From assembly GCF_013378445.1 (NCBI RefSeq), contig NZ_JABXYK010000009.1, positions 124,001 through 188,000 of the forward strand: a DNA stretch of 64,000 nt, given 5' to 3'. Each line of letters starts with the position of its first letter. Positions within the stretch are counted from its first letter, which is position 1. Below are positions 9,933 through 18,396 of the stretch, piece after piece. The notes below the pieces were generated by a model. The model did no database searches and was not told the DNA's origin. It was given only the letters and a program-made list of their open reading frames with translations. This stretch comes from Mycoplana rhizolycopersici (lineage in GTDB: Bacteria; Pseudomonadota; Alphaproteobacteria; Rhizobiales; Rhizobiaceae). The translations under genes and the position numbers were made by a program.

Positions 9933-10463
9933 TCAGAGCCCGCGCTTCACGCGGGCCAGCGCGCCGGCAAAGGTCGCAGCAAAGCGTTCGCGGTCGTCGA
10001 GATGGAGAAACGACCCGACGTCGGTGCGCCGGCCCTGCCCGCTGACTGACATGTCCGTAATTCCGATCTCCTCCTTGCGGGAGACCTTGAAGCGGGCCCA
10101 GAAGGGATTGAACTCATGCGCGGTCTCGAAGCCGGACGGGGCACGCTTGCGGATCGAGATGCTGGTACGCGAGACTTCGACCAGCTCGCATGCGCGGGCG
10201 GCGCGATTGTTGAGCCAGAAGGCACCGAACAGGATCAGAAAATCCGCGCCAAAGAACATCACGATCGGCCAGGCGCCGGAGACCAGGAAGATGGCCATAT
10301 GCGCTACCGTCAGCATTCCCGCGATGAGGAAGAAGACGAAATGGCCGCGCTGGCCCAGCGAACGATGCGGCCTGAGTTCGGCGAAGAACACAGGCCGATC
10401 GTTCAGGGGCCGATCATTCAGGCCCCGGTCATCCAGGCTGATATCATCGTTGCCATCGCTCAT
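9933..10463 (-). CDS. DUF2244 membrane protein
   Basis: Uncharacterised integral membrane family common in alphaproteobacteria. It has 176 residues with two adjacent hydrophobic helices (FVFFLIAGMLTVAHMAIFLV and PIVMFFGADFLILFGAFWL), then a cytosolic C-terminal part with the DUF2244 pattern ELVEVSRTSISIRKRAPSG. The N-terminus holds a near-repeat of five residues (LDDRG-LNDRP-LNDRP) coded by imperfect 15-base tandem repeats. I chose the ATG at 10463; a GTG at 10469 is in frame. It is divergent from nth with only 22 bases between starts. Confidence 0.75.
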   Translation of the reverse strand: MSDGNDDISLDDRGLNDRPLNDRPVFFAELRPHRSLGQRGHFVFFLIAGMLTVAHMAIFLVSGAWPIVMFFGADFLILFGAFWLNNRAARACELVEVSRTSISIRKRAPSGFETAHEFNPFWARFKVSRKEEIGITDMSVSGQGRRTDVGSFLHLDDRERFAATFAGALARVKRGL

Positions 10464-10485
10464 GGCCACTGACTATAGAGGCAGC

Positions 10486-11259
10486 ATGAAGAACGCGAAA
10501 CCGAAATCGATGATCGCTGTGCGGGCGGCGCGCTCAGCTCCGAAGCGCGTCAGCAGGAGGCCGAGGACGGCCTACTCGCCCGACGAGGTGCGCGAGATCT
10601 TCCGGCGCTTCTCCATCCAGAGGCCGGAGCCGAAGGGAGAACTGGAGCACGTCAACCCGTTCACGCTCGTCGTTGCCGTCGCCCTTTCGGCGCAGGCGAC
10701 CGATGCCGGCGTCAACAAGGCGACGCGGGCGCTCTTCAAGGTTGCCGATACACCGGAAAAGATGCTGGCGCTCGGCGAGGACAAGGTGCGCGACCATATC
10801 AAGACGATCGGGCTCTATCGCAACAAGGCCAAGAACGTGATCGCGCTCAGCCGAACGCTCGTCGACGAGTTCGGCGGCGAGGTGCCGCGCACACGCGAGG
10901 AACTGGTGACGTTGCCCGGCGTCGGCCGCAAGACGGCGAACGTGGTGATGTCCATGGCGTTCGGACAGGCGACGATGGCGGTCGACACCCACATCTTCCG
11001 CATCGCCAACCGGATCTGTCTGGCACCGGGCAAGACCCCGGACGAAGTCGAAGATCATCTGATGAAGATCGTGCCGGGCGAATACCTCTACCATGCCCAC
11101 CACTGGCTGATCCTGCACGGCCGTTATGTCTGCAAGGCGCGCAAGCCGGAATGCGAACGCTGCGTGATCGCCGACATCTGCAAGTCAGCAGAGAAGACCT
11201 GCGACATTCCCGCGCCTCTCGTGGAACTGCCGCCGCAGGCGATCGTGGCGGCGCAGTAG
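10486..11259 (+). CDS. nth: Endonuclease III (base-excision repair glycosylase/AP lyase)
   Basis: Removes oxidised pyrimidines and cleaves AP sites. It is 257 residues from the ATG at 10486 (AGAGG just upstream); a much longer open frame begins at 9031 but runs antisense through ada and DUF2244. The helix-hairpin-helix LPGVGRKTA carries the catalytic lysine K149, and the catalytic Asp is D167 in VDTHIFR. The [4Fe-4S] ligands are C216-x6-C223-x2-C226-x5-C232. The N-terminal 30 residues are basic and extend beyond E. coli Nth, as in many rhizobia. Pairing with the neighbouring Ada-like gene makes a small DNA-repair group. Confidence 0.95.
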   Translation: MKNAKPKSMIAVRAARSAPKRVSRRPRTAYSPDEVREIFRRFSIQRPEPKGELEHVNPFTLVVAVALSAQATDAGVNKATRALFKVADTPEKMLALGEDKVRDHIKTIGLYRNKAKNVIALSRTLVDEFGGEVPRTREELVTLPGVGRKTANVVMSMAFGQATMAVDTHIFRIANRICLAPGKTPDEVEDHLMKIVPGEYLYHAHHWLILHGRYVCKARKPECERCVIADICKSAEKTCDIPAPLVELPPQAIVAAQ

Positions 11260-11276
11260 CAGTCTGTCCAGATCGA

Positions 11277-11852
11277 TCAGGCCGAAAGCCCGTCGAGCAC
11301 TTCCGCAATCGCTGCCTCGAAGTCGGCGCGCTTGCCGCCGGCGGCAATCTCGAGCGCGGCGCGATCGAACGCAGACGAGAGCAATGCCGTCAGCTGTTCC
11401 ACGAGAGGGATCCGGCGATCCTGATGCTGCAACAGCGCCGTCAGGCCGGCACGCAACGCCCCTTCCGCATTGTCTCGGTCAAGCGCGGCGACGGTGGCTG
11501 CGCCGAGCACGGCCGGTGCCTCCAGCAGCAGAAGCCGCGTGCGCCCGTCGACGGACATCGCGTCGAAGTATCCACGCGCACCGGCAAGGAGGGCTGCGCG
11601 TGGTTCGCCGGCCGTGACGGATGACGCCTCGATCTCTGCCACGACCAATTGAGCCTCCCGTTCGACGACGGCGAGGAACAGCGCCTTCTTGTCCTCGAAA
11701 TGATGATAGAGCGCGCCGCGGGTGACGCCGGCTGCGGCGACGATGTCCGGCGTGGCCGTCTCGGCATACCCCTGTTCCACGAAAAGCCTGCGGGCGGCAT
11801 CGATGAGCGCGGTGCGCGTCGCCTCCGTCCTGTCCTTGTTGCTGCGGCTCAC
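11277..11852 (-). CDS. TetR family transcriptional regulator
   Basis: DNA-binding repressor of 191 residues. The start is the GTG at 11852, which has an excellent AAGGAGG site upstream; the open frame to 11945 runs through the operator region. The TetR HTH (TRTALIDAARRLFVEQGYAE... ATPDIVAAAGVTRGALYHHF) occupies about residues 10-57. The helical ligand domain that follows has no recognisable ligand signature. It faces the VOC protein gene, with two operator-like inverted repeats between the starts, so it probably represses itself and that gene. Confidence 0.9.
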   Translation of the reverse strand: MSRSNKDRTEATRTALIDAARRLFVEQGYAETATPDIVAAAGVTRGALYHHFEDKKALFLAVVEREAQLVVAEIEASSVTAGEPRAALLAGARGYFDAMSVDGRTRLLLLEAPAVLGAATVAALDRDNAEGALRAGLTALLQHQDRRIPLVEQLTALLSSAFDRAALEIAAGGKRADFEAAIAEVLDGLSA

Positions 11853-11864
11853 AGCCCCTCCTTT

Positions 11865-11911
11865 ACATACAGTCTGCATGTATGTTAAATAAAAACATAC
11901 AGATTGTACGT
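11865..11911. promoter_or_regulatory. Two TetR operator candidates between the regulator and the VOC gene
   Basis: At 11865-11885 there is an inverted repeat with arms ACATACA and TGTATGT around a 7-base centre. At 11895-11911 a weaker copy begins ACATACAG and ends TGTACGT. The two left arms are exactly 30 bases apart, about three helical turns. They fill the 82-base gap between the divergent starts. Confidence 0.65.
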
Positions 11912-11934
11912 CACCTATCAAGAAGGGAAAAGTG

Positions 11935-12360
11935 ATGAAATGCACGAGCTACTATCCCGTCATCATGACCGACGACGTGCCCGGAACCGCGGCGTTCTAC
12001 CGCCAGCATTTCGGTTTCACGCCCCTCTTCTCGAGCGATTGGTACGTTCACCTGCAATCGATCGACGATGAGCATGTAACGCTTGCCGTCCTGGACGGCC
12101 AGCACGAGACGATCCCGCCGTCCGGACGGGGCAAGGCCTCGGGCATCCTTCTCAATTTTGAAGTCGAGGATGTGGACGCGGTATACGATGCCTGCCGCGC
12201 GGCCGGGCTTCCGATCCTGAAGGACATCTGTGACGAAGCCTTCGGTCAGCGGCACTTCATCACTGCCGATCTGAACGGCGTGCTGATCGATGTCATCAAG
12301 CCGATCCCGCCCAGCGCGGAGTTCGCCGGCCAGTACGATCCGGCGGCATTACCGCAGTAG
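11935..12360 (+). CDS. VOC superfamily (glyoxalase/bleomycin-resistance fold) protein
   Basis: A 141-residue vicinal-oxygen-chelate protein. It shows the beta-alpha-beta-beta-beta layout: [23 protein letters not shown], then a second half with [19 protein letters not shown] and a closing [13 protein letters not shown]. The ATG at 11935 is used; the GTG just before it is in frame too. It could be a small-molecule binding/resistance protein or a lyase; metal ligands are not conclusive. The gene is divergent from the TetR regulator, which most likely controls it, so the pair may be a detoxification switch with an unknown inducer. Confidence 0.8.
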   Translation: MKCTSYYPVIMTDDVPGTAAFYRQHFGFTPLFSSDWYVHLQSIDDEHVTLAVLDGQHETIPPSGRGKASGILLNFEVEDVDAVYDACRAAGLPILKDICDEAFGQRHFITADLNGVLIDVIKPIPPSAEFAGQYDPAALPQ

Positions 12361-12373
12361 GGGCGCAGTAGCG

Positions 12374-13087
12374 TCAGCCGCGAAAGCCCGGATCGGCGCG
12401 CGAAAGCAACTTGTGCAGGTGAACCATGAGGCCGGCGGCGAAGAGCGGCGTCAGCAGGTTGACAATCGGCACGGCAAGAAATGCCGCGACGACGAGGCCG
12501 GCCAGAAATACCGTCGAGGCATGCTTGGCACGGAACAGGCGCGCGTCCTCCGGCGAACGGAAGCGCATCGCGGCGAATTCGAAGAACTCGCGCCCGAGCA
12601 GGTAGCCGTTGACCAGGAAGAAGGCGATCAGATTGATGCCGGGAATGAAAAGCAGGAGCAGCGCGACGAGGTTGCCGGCCAGCACCACGCCCAGAAACTT
12701 CAGCGACCCGGCGATCGCGGCACCGAGCGGCAAAGCCCGGCCGGGCTGGTCGGCAGGATAGTCACGCCTTTCCACGACCTCGGCCACGTCATCGAGGAAG
12801 AAACCGGCGATGACGGCGGTGACCGGGGCAAGCAGGAGTGCCATCGACAGCGCAAGGCCGATGCTCGCCACGATGCCAAAGACAAATGCCAGCCATCCCG
12901 CCCAGTCGGGCACGGCCGGCACGTAGTCGGCGAACCATGGCAGCACCCATGCGATGAAGCTCTCGCGCAGGGTGAACCACAGCACCGCCAGGACAAAAAT
13001 CGTCAGGCCCAGAACCTTCCAGAAGACACGCCGCGTTTCCGGTGCCAGAAGATTGGCCAGCGCCAGCCGCGCCGCGTCGAGGATCAT
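12374..13087 (-). CDS. EI24/CysZ-family membrane protein
   Basis: An inner-membrane protein of 237 residues from the ATG at 13087 (GGGAGT upstream). Four to five hydrophobic segments are visible: WKVLGLTIFVLAVLWFTL, WAGWLAFVFGIVASIGLAL, an alanine-rich segment, LVALLLLFIPGINLIAFFLV and FLAGLVVAAFLAVPIVNLL. The motif GREFFEFAAMRF with the preceding NGYLLGRE matches the EI24/CysZ family, whose E. coli member is a sulfate transporter. No sulfur genes are adjacent, so sulfate transport is a family-based guess. Confidence 0.75.
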   Translation of the reverse strand: MILDAARLALANLLAPETRRVFWKVLGLTIFVLAVLWFTLRESFIAWVLPWFADYVPAVPDWAGWLAFVFGIVASIGLALSMALLLAPVTAVIAGFFLDDVAEVVERRDYPADQPGRALPLGAAIAGSLKFLGVVLAGNLVALLLLFIPGINLIAFFLVNGYLLGREFFEFAAMRFRSPEDARLFRAKHASTVFLAGLVVAAFLAVPIVNLLTPLFAAGLMVHLHKLLSRADPGFRG

Positions 13088-13162
13088 GCCGTTACTCCCT
13101 TGTTCCAGCAGCGATGTAGGGTGTGGGTGATCGTCCCGCAAGGCAGGGTTTGGCAACCGTCA

Positions 13163-13177
13163 TTAAGGCCCCATTAA
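13163..13177. promoter_or_regulatory. CtrA-type box TTAA-N7-TTAA upstream of the chemoreceptor gene
   Basis: TTAA at 13163-13166 and 13174-13177 separated by exactly seven bases, the full-site spacing of the alphaproteobacterial cell-cycle regulator CtrA. The box ends 66 bases before the chemoreceptor ATG. A GANTC (CcrM) site, GACTC at 13191-13195, lies between the box and the gene. Confidence 0.6.
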
Positions 13178-13243
13178 ACGCCCGACACTAGACTCCCGGC
13201 CTGCAAGCACTGGGATCATAATAAATATTTTGGGAACTTTGAT

Positions 13244-15328
13244 ATGCGTGCCGTTCGGATCAGCAGACTGCTTCCAACCCTTTTCGTCCTGATGGTACTG
13301 CTGGGAGCGCTCCAAGGTGCCGTCGCGTTCCGCTCGCTGTCCACGATCACCGGCCAGTTCGAGCAGATCGGCAAGGAACGCATGCCCCAGATGAGCGAGA
13401 TCCTGCAGATCAGCAACGCCTTCTCGGAATTGAGCGGGACCTATTCGGCCCATCTTCTCTCGATGGATCCGGACGAACTCACCGCAATCGAGACACAGAT
13501 CACCGAACGCGCCGACGCCCTCGGCAAGCGGATCGACGCCTATGCGGCGAGCATCTCCAGCGTTGCGGATACCACGGCAACCGTCGCCACCATCAAGGAA
13601 AGCCTGTCCGCCTACCTCGCCGAATCGGAGAAACTGAAGCAGTTCTCCGCGATTGCCGCCAAGGGGCCGGCGCTTGAGGTCTTCCACGGTCCGATGCAGC
13701 AGCAGGCCGACAGGATCGATGCCGCGCTGAAGAGCCTGATCACGGCCAACCAGTCCTTGACGGCTACGGCCATCGACGCGGCCCAGGCGGAGCAGGATTC
13801 CGCCTATCGCCTGACCATTGCATCCCTCCTGCTTTCGGTCGGCCTCGCGATCGCCGCCATCTTCATCGTACAGCGCCGGGTCGTTCGCCCGCTCGGAGGC
13901 ATTTCTGCAGCGATGGACAGAGTTGCCGACGGCAATATCGGGCAGGAAATTCCCTACGCGGAGCGACGCGACGAGATTGGCGAGATGGCGGCTGCCGTCG
14001 CCGTATTCCGCGACAATGCAGCGGAGCGGATGCGGCTCGAGCGGCAGGCCACGTCCGACCGTGCACTCGCCGAGGGTGAGCGCATGGCGCGCGATGCGGA
14101 GCGCAACCGCGAGAGCGGCAAGGTGCAGGCAGCCGTTGCCACGCTCGGCGAGGCCCTTGGCCGCCTTGCAGCCGGCGACATGACATCTTCGATCGAGACG
14201 CCCTTTGAAGGCGACCTCGACCGGCTGCGCCAGGACTTCAACACGTCGGTGTCGCACCTGCGTGAGGCGCTGTGCGAGGTCGGCGACAATGCCCGGGCGA
14301 TCGACGCCAGCGCCCGAGAGATCCGCGCAGCAGCCGACGCAATGGCGCGCAGGACGGAAAATCAGGCGGCTTCTGTAGAAGAAACAGCGGCGGCCCTGGA
14401 ACAGATCACCACCACGGTGAAGGATTCGACGCGGCGCGCCGAGGAAGCTGGTGCACTCGTGGCCCGTACGCGCCAGGGCGCGGAACGGTCGGGCGAGATC
14501 GTCCACCGTGCGATCGCCGCCATGCAGCAGATCGAGCGCTCCTCCGGCGAGATCGGCAACATCATCGGCGTAATCGATGACATCGCCTTCCAGACCAACC
14601 TGCTTGCCCTGAATGCCGGCGTCGAGGCCGCGCGCGCCGGGGAAGCCGGCAAGGGCTTTGCCGTCGTGGCGCAGGAAGTGCGCGAACTCGCCCAGCGCTC
14701 GGCCAACGCCGCCCGCGAAATCAAGACCCTTATCGGTGCCTCCGGCGAACATGTGGGCAGCGGCGTGGCGCTTGTCGCCGAGACCGGAACCGCACTGCAG
14801 GCGATCGTGACCGAGGTTCAGGAGATCAACGGCCATGTGCAGGCAATCGTGCAGGCCGCCCGCGAACAGGCCCTGGGCCTGTCGGAGATCAATACGGCCG
14901 TCGGCAACATGGATCAGGGTACGCAGCAGAATGCCGCCATGGTGGAAGAGACGACCGCCGCCAGCCACGGCCTCGCCAACGACGTTCAGGCGCTCAACGG
15001 CCTGATCGGCCGTTTCAACGTCGGGAACGCCATCAGCCAGCCTTCCCGTTCGCCGGGCCTGCAGGCCGCCGGATCGGATGGGACACCGGCGCCGCGGTCG
15101 GCAACGACACACCGCGAGCCGGGCGCATCATTCACTTCCGCACCGCCTGCCGCGCCGTCCGGCACGGTTACCCGGCTTCCGCGCAAATCCGCCGGCCAGT
15201 GGAACGTCAAGGCAGCCGGCGAGACGTCGAAAGCCGTCGCCTCGCCGGCGCACCTCCTTAAACAGAAGCTGATGGGCGCTCTCGGCGCCAAGTCGCAGAG
15301 CAAGGACGGCGACTGGGAGGAATTCTGA
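13244..15328 (+). CDS. Methyl-accepting chemotaxis protein with C-terminal DWEEF pentapeptide
   Basis: Transmembrane chemoreceptor of 694 residues. TM1 is at about 9-28 ([17 protein letters not shown]). A helical periplasmic sensor of about 160 residues follows, then TM2 at about 190-210 ([20 protein letters not shown]) and HAMP segments to about 350. The signalling hairpin has its tip around 440-480 ([24 protein letters not shown]). The last five residues, DWEEF, fit the xWxxF tether that binds CheR/CheB and are joined by a flexible Pro/Ser/Ala linker. No che genes are adjacent, so it is an orphan receptor. The ligand is unknown; the four-helix-type sensor has no PAS or Cache signature. Confidence 0.93.
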   Translation: MRAVRISRLLPTLFVLMVLLGALQGAVAFRSLSTITGQFEQIGKERMPQMSEILQISNAFSELSGTYSAHLLSMDPDELTAIETQITERADALGKRIDAYAASISSVADTTATVATIKESLSAYLAESEKLKQFSAIAAKGPALEVFHGPMQQQADRIDAALKSLITANQSLTATAIDAAQAEQDSAYRLTIASLLLSVGLAIAAIFIVQRRVVRPLGGISAAMDRVADGNIGQEIPYAERRDEIGEMAAAVAVFRDNAAERMRLERQATSDRALAEGERMARDAERNRESGKVQAAVATLGEALGRLAAGDMTSSIETPFEGDLDRLRQDFNTSVSHLREALCEVGDNARAIDASAREIRAAADAMARRTENQAASVEETAAALEQITTTVKDSTRRAEEAGALVARTRQGAERSGEIVHRAIAAMQQIERSSGEIGNIIGVIDDIAFQTNLLALNAGVEAARAGEAGKGFAVVAQEVRELAQRSANAAREIKTLIGASGEHVGSGVALVAETGTALQAIVTEVQEINGHVQAIVQAAREQALGLSEINTAVGNMDQGTQQNAAMVEETTAASHGLANDVQALNGLIGRFNVGNAISQPSRSPGLQAAGSDGTPAPRSATTHREPGASFTSAPPAAPSGTVTRLPRKSAGQWNVKAAGETSKAVASPAHLLKQKLMGALGAKSQSKDGDWEEF

Positions 15329-15387
15329 TCCCATGGCCACGGGCCTGAGCCAGTGCCATTGGCGGGTCGAAGCGCCTCTCGCCGCCC

Positions 15388-16512
15388 TCAGTCCTTGTCG
15401 TTGAGCACGGAACTTTCGGCCGGCGGCGGATAGATATGCTCGCCGCCGCGATAGTCGCGGATGCGGAAGCAGCCGTCGTCGCCTTCCCGAACCGCTGGCG
15501 ATAGCACCGGAACCTTGCCGTAGCCGCCCGGTATGTCGAGGATGTAGGTCGGCTGGCACAGGCCGGATATGCGGCCGCGCATCTGATCGACCAGCGCCCG
15601 GCCCTCATCGAGACCGAGGCGGAAATGGCTCGTGCCGGGCGCCAGATCCGGGTGATGAAGGTAGTAGGGCCGGATCCGGTTCTCGACAAAAGCGCGCATC
15701 AGCGCCGCCAGGACATCGGCGTCGTCATTGACGCCCTTCAAGAGGACGGTCTGGCTGATCATGGCGATGCCGGCATCGATCAGGCGGGCGCAGGCGGCGC
15801 GCGCATCCGCCGTCAGTTCGCGCGGATGGTTGGCATGCAGGGCCACATAGGTCGTCTTTCCCGACGCCATCAGCGCGTCGACGAGGCCTGCATCCACCTT
15901 GTAGGGATCGACGACAGGCACGCGCGTATGGAAGCGCACGACCCTGACGTGGCCGATCGCCGACAGGCGCTGCGTGATCTCGCGCAACCTGCGGGCAGAC
16001 AGCACCAACGGATCGCCGCCGGTGAGGATCACCTCCCAGATCTCCGACCGTCCGGCAATATATTCGATCGCCCGGTCCAGTTCCTCGGGCGTCAGCGTTC
16101 CGAGGCCGGCGGGGCCGACCATCTCGCGTCGGAAACAGAACCGGCAATAGACCGGGCAAACATGAACCGCTTTCAGCAGTACCCGATCCGGGTAGCGATG
16201 GACGATGCCCGTGACGGGACTGTGCGCCAGATCTCCGATCGGGTCGGCCTGTTCCCCGGGCAGCGTCTCAAGCTCCGCGACATCCGGTATGAACTGGCGC
16301 GCGATCGGATCGGACGGATCGTTCCTATCGATCAGCGCTGCCATGGCGGGTGTTACGGCCACCGCATAACGCTCGCCGACGCGGGCGAGATCGTTGACCT
16401 CCACGTCGGGCGCAAGAAGCTGTGCGTCGTCCAGTTCCGCAACGGAGCGCAAAGTCCTCGCGCCGATCGACGCAACGGCCCCGGCCGGGATCTTTCGCGC
16501 CGTCCCGCTCAC
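15388..16512 (-). CDS. epmB: EF-P (R)-beta-lysine 2,3-aminomutase, EpmB-like
   Basis: Radical-SAM, PLP-dependent enzyme that converts L-lysine to beta-lysine for attachment to elongation factor P. The cluster motif is C119-P-V-Y-C123-R-F-C126, followed by FRREMVG. ILTGGDPLVLS, FHTRVPVVDP and a C-terminal GGYGKVP block match lysine 2,3-aminomutases. The start is taken as the GTG at 16512, forming a GTGA overlap with the epmA stop and giving 374 residues; the frame stays open another 128 codons inside epmA without homology. Together with epmA and efp it forms a complete beta-lysylation set. Confidence 0.87.
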   Translation of the reverse strand: MSGTARKIPAGAVASIGARTLRSVAELDDAQLLAPDVEVNDLARVGERYAVAVTPAMAALIDRNDPSDPIARQFIPDVAELETLPGEQADPIGDLAHSPVTGIVHRYPDRVLLKAVHVCPVYCRFCFRREMVGPAGLGTLTPEELDRAIEYIAGRSEIWEVILTGGDPLVLSARRLREITQRLSAIGHVRVVRFHTRVPVVDPYKVDAGLVDALMASGKTTYVALHANHPRELTADARAACARLIDAGIAMISQTVLLKGVNDDADVLAALMRAFVENRIRPYYLHHPDLAPGTSHFRLGLDEGRALVDQMRGRISGLCQPTYILDIPGGYGKVPVLSPAVREGDDGCFRIRDYRGGEHIYPPPAESSVLNDKD

Positions 16513-17573
16513 AACGCGGTCTCCGCAACCGGCGCCCAGATCACCTGGTCGATGCGCAAAGCGCCGGTCACGAGCATCACCAGACGGTCGAAGCCGAGCG
16601 CAATGCCGCTGGCCTCCGGCATGATCGCGAGTGCTGACAGAAAATCCTCGTCCAGCGGATAGTTTTCGCCGTAGACGCGCTGCTTCTCCGCCATCTCCAG
16701 ACCGAAACGGCGGCGCTGTTCGGCTGCATCGGTGAGTTCGCCGAAGGCATTGGCGAGTTCGACACCGCAGGCATAGAGCTCGAAGCGTTCGGCAACCCGC
16801 GGATCGCGCGGCGAAGGCCGCGCAAGCGCGGCTTCGGCAACCGGATACTCGCAGAGGATCGTCGCGCGATCGAACCCCAGTTTCGGCTCGACGCACTCGA
16901 CGAGGACGCGGCTGAAGAGATCGGCCCAGGTATCGTCGGCTGCAACGCGCAGTCCGCTTTCGGCCATTGCCTGCGCCAGTCCCTGCCGGTCCGTCGCCCC
17001 GTCCGAGGCAATCGTCGCCAGCAGGTCGATGCCGGCATGGCGCTCAAAGGCTTCCGCGACCGTCAGCCGTTCGGGCGTCGCAAACGGATCGCAGCTACTA
17101 TTGCGATGAACGAGCCGGTCGGTCCCCGCCGTTCGGGCGGCCAGCGCCAGGATGTCGGCGCAGTCGTCCATCAGTGCCTCATAGCTCTCCCCGGCCCGGT
17201 ACCATTCCAGCATGGTGAACTCCGGATGGTGCAGGGGGCCGCGCTCGCGGTTGCGATAGACGTGGGCAAAGCAGGCGATGCGTTTCTCACCCGCAGAGAG
17301 CAGCTTCTTGCAGGCGAATTCCGGCGACGTGTGCAGATAGAGCTGCGTCGCAACACCCGAATGGCCGATCGCCTCGGTGCGAAAGGCATGCAGATGCGCC
17401 TCATTCCCCGGCGATACCTGCAGGGTCGCCGTATCGACCTCGATGAAATCGCGCTCTGCGAAGAAGCCTCGCAACGCCGCCTGGACACGGTTGCGCGCGA
17501 GCAGGAACGGACGGCGGTCGGCATGGACGTCAGGCGTCCACCAGGGGGATGGGGCGGGGCTCTTCGCGGTCAT
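16509..17573 (-). CDS. epmA: EF-P lysyltransferase (GenX/PoxA/EpmA)
   Basis: A 354-residue class II lysyl-tRNA-synthetase paralogue without an anticodon domain. It activates (R)-beta-lysine and transfers it to Lys34 of EF-P. Motif 1 region VQAALRGFFAERDFIEVDT, motif 2 YRNRERGPLHHPEFTMLEWYR and motif 3 GIALGFDRLVMLVTG are clear. It is divergent from efp (145 bases between starts) and overlaps epmB by four bases downstream, so expression of the modification enzymes and their substrate may be coordinated. Confidence 0.95.
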   Translation of the reverse strand: MTAKSPAPSPWWTPDVHADRRPFLLARNRVQAALRGFFAERDFIEVDTATLQVSPGNEAHLHAFRTEAIGHSGVATQLYLHTSPEFACKKLLSAGEKRIACFAHVYRNRERGPLHHPEFTMLEWYRAGESYEALMDDCADILALAARTAGTDRLVHRNSSCDPFATPERLTVAEAFERHAGIDLLATIASDGATDRQGLAQAMAESGLRVAADDTWADLFSRVLVECVEPKLGFDRATILCEYPVAEAALARPSPRDPRVAERFELYACGVELANAFGELTDAAEQRRRFGLEMAEKQRVYGENYPLDEDFLSALAIMPEASGIALGFDRLVMLVTGALRIDQVIWAPVAETAL

Positions 17574-17718
17574 GGCAAGTTTCTATCAGATTCCGGCGGA
17601 CGTGCTGGCCTTTTACCGGAATTTAGGGTAGTTGCGGCCCGATCCCGCTTTCTGCGGTCCGGGGATGACACTTGCTGCGTCCTCTACGACGCGGCCGCTC
17701 CAGATACAAGGAAGTCTT

Positions 17719-18288
17719 ATGGCAAAGATCATCGCTTCTTCCGTCCGCAAGGGCAATGTGCTCGACGTCGACGGCAAACTCTATGTGGTTCTGACAGCAC
17801 AGAACTTCCACCCGGGCAAGGGCACGCCGGTCACACAGGTCGACATGCGCCGCATCTCCGACGGCGTGAAGGTATCGGAGCGCTACCGCACGACCGAACA
17901 GGTCGAGCGCGCCCATGTCGAAGACCGCGAGCACACCTTCCTTTACGAGGACAGCGACGGCTTCCACTTCATGAACCCGGAAAGCTACGACCAGCTGACC
18001 ATGTCCCCCGACGACGTCGGCGATTCCAAGGCCTACCTGCAGGAAGGCATGGCCGTGATCCTGAAGACACACGAGGGCGTGGCGATCGCGCTCGACCTGC
18101 CGCGTCACGTGACGCTGGAGATCACCGAGACCGAGCCGGTTGTGAAGGGCCAGACGGCGTCCTCCTCCTACAAGCCCGCCATGCTTTCCAACGGCGTGCG
18201 CACGCTCGTTCCGCCGCACATCCAGGCTGGCACCCGCGTCGTGATCGCAACAGAAGACGGCTCCTACGTCGAGCGCGCCAAGGACTGA
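17719..18288 (+). CDS. efp: Translation elongation factor P
   Basis: Relieves ribosome stalling at polyproline stretches. It is 189 residues from the ATG at 17719 with AAGGAAG upstream. The loop HPGKGTP carries K34, the residue that EpmA/EpmB modify in the lysylated EF-P class. The KOW-like N-terminal domain ([19 protein letters not shown]) and the two OB domains are complete ([32 protein letters not shown]). The protein with Lys34 matches the adjacent modification genes, and does not use the rhamnosylated Arg variant. Confidence 0.97.
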   Translation: MAKIIASSVRKGNVLDVDGKLYVVLTAQNFHPGKGTPVTQVDMRRISDGVKVSERYRTTEQVERAHVEDREHTFLYEDSDGFHFMNPESYDQLTMSPDDVGDSKAYLQEGMAVILKTHEGVAIALDLPRHVTLEITETEPVVKGQTASSSYKPAMLSNGVRTLVPPHIQAGTRVVIATEDGSYVERAKD

Positions 18289-18297
18289 CGATATTTC

Positions 18298-18325
18298 GCC
18301 GCCCGACGGGCAACCTTCGGGCGGC
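18298..18325 (+). terminator. Hairpin after efp
   Basis: A perfect 9-bp stem GCCGCCCGA/TCGGGCGGC with a 10-base loop, starting 9 bases after the efp stop. No T run follows, so it may be a weak terminator or an mRNA 3'-end stabiliser. Confidence 0.5.
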
Positions 18326-18396
18326 ACCCCTTACAATCCGTCGAAAATCCGCTAAGACCGGTAACCGGCTCTTCCCTTTCGAGACGGATAAACTGC

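Noticed and set aside
13163-15112. A 649-codon minus-strand frame across the chemoreceptor gene
   Set aside because: Composition is typical of an antisense frame, and the plus-strand chemoreceptor has clear domains.
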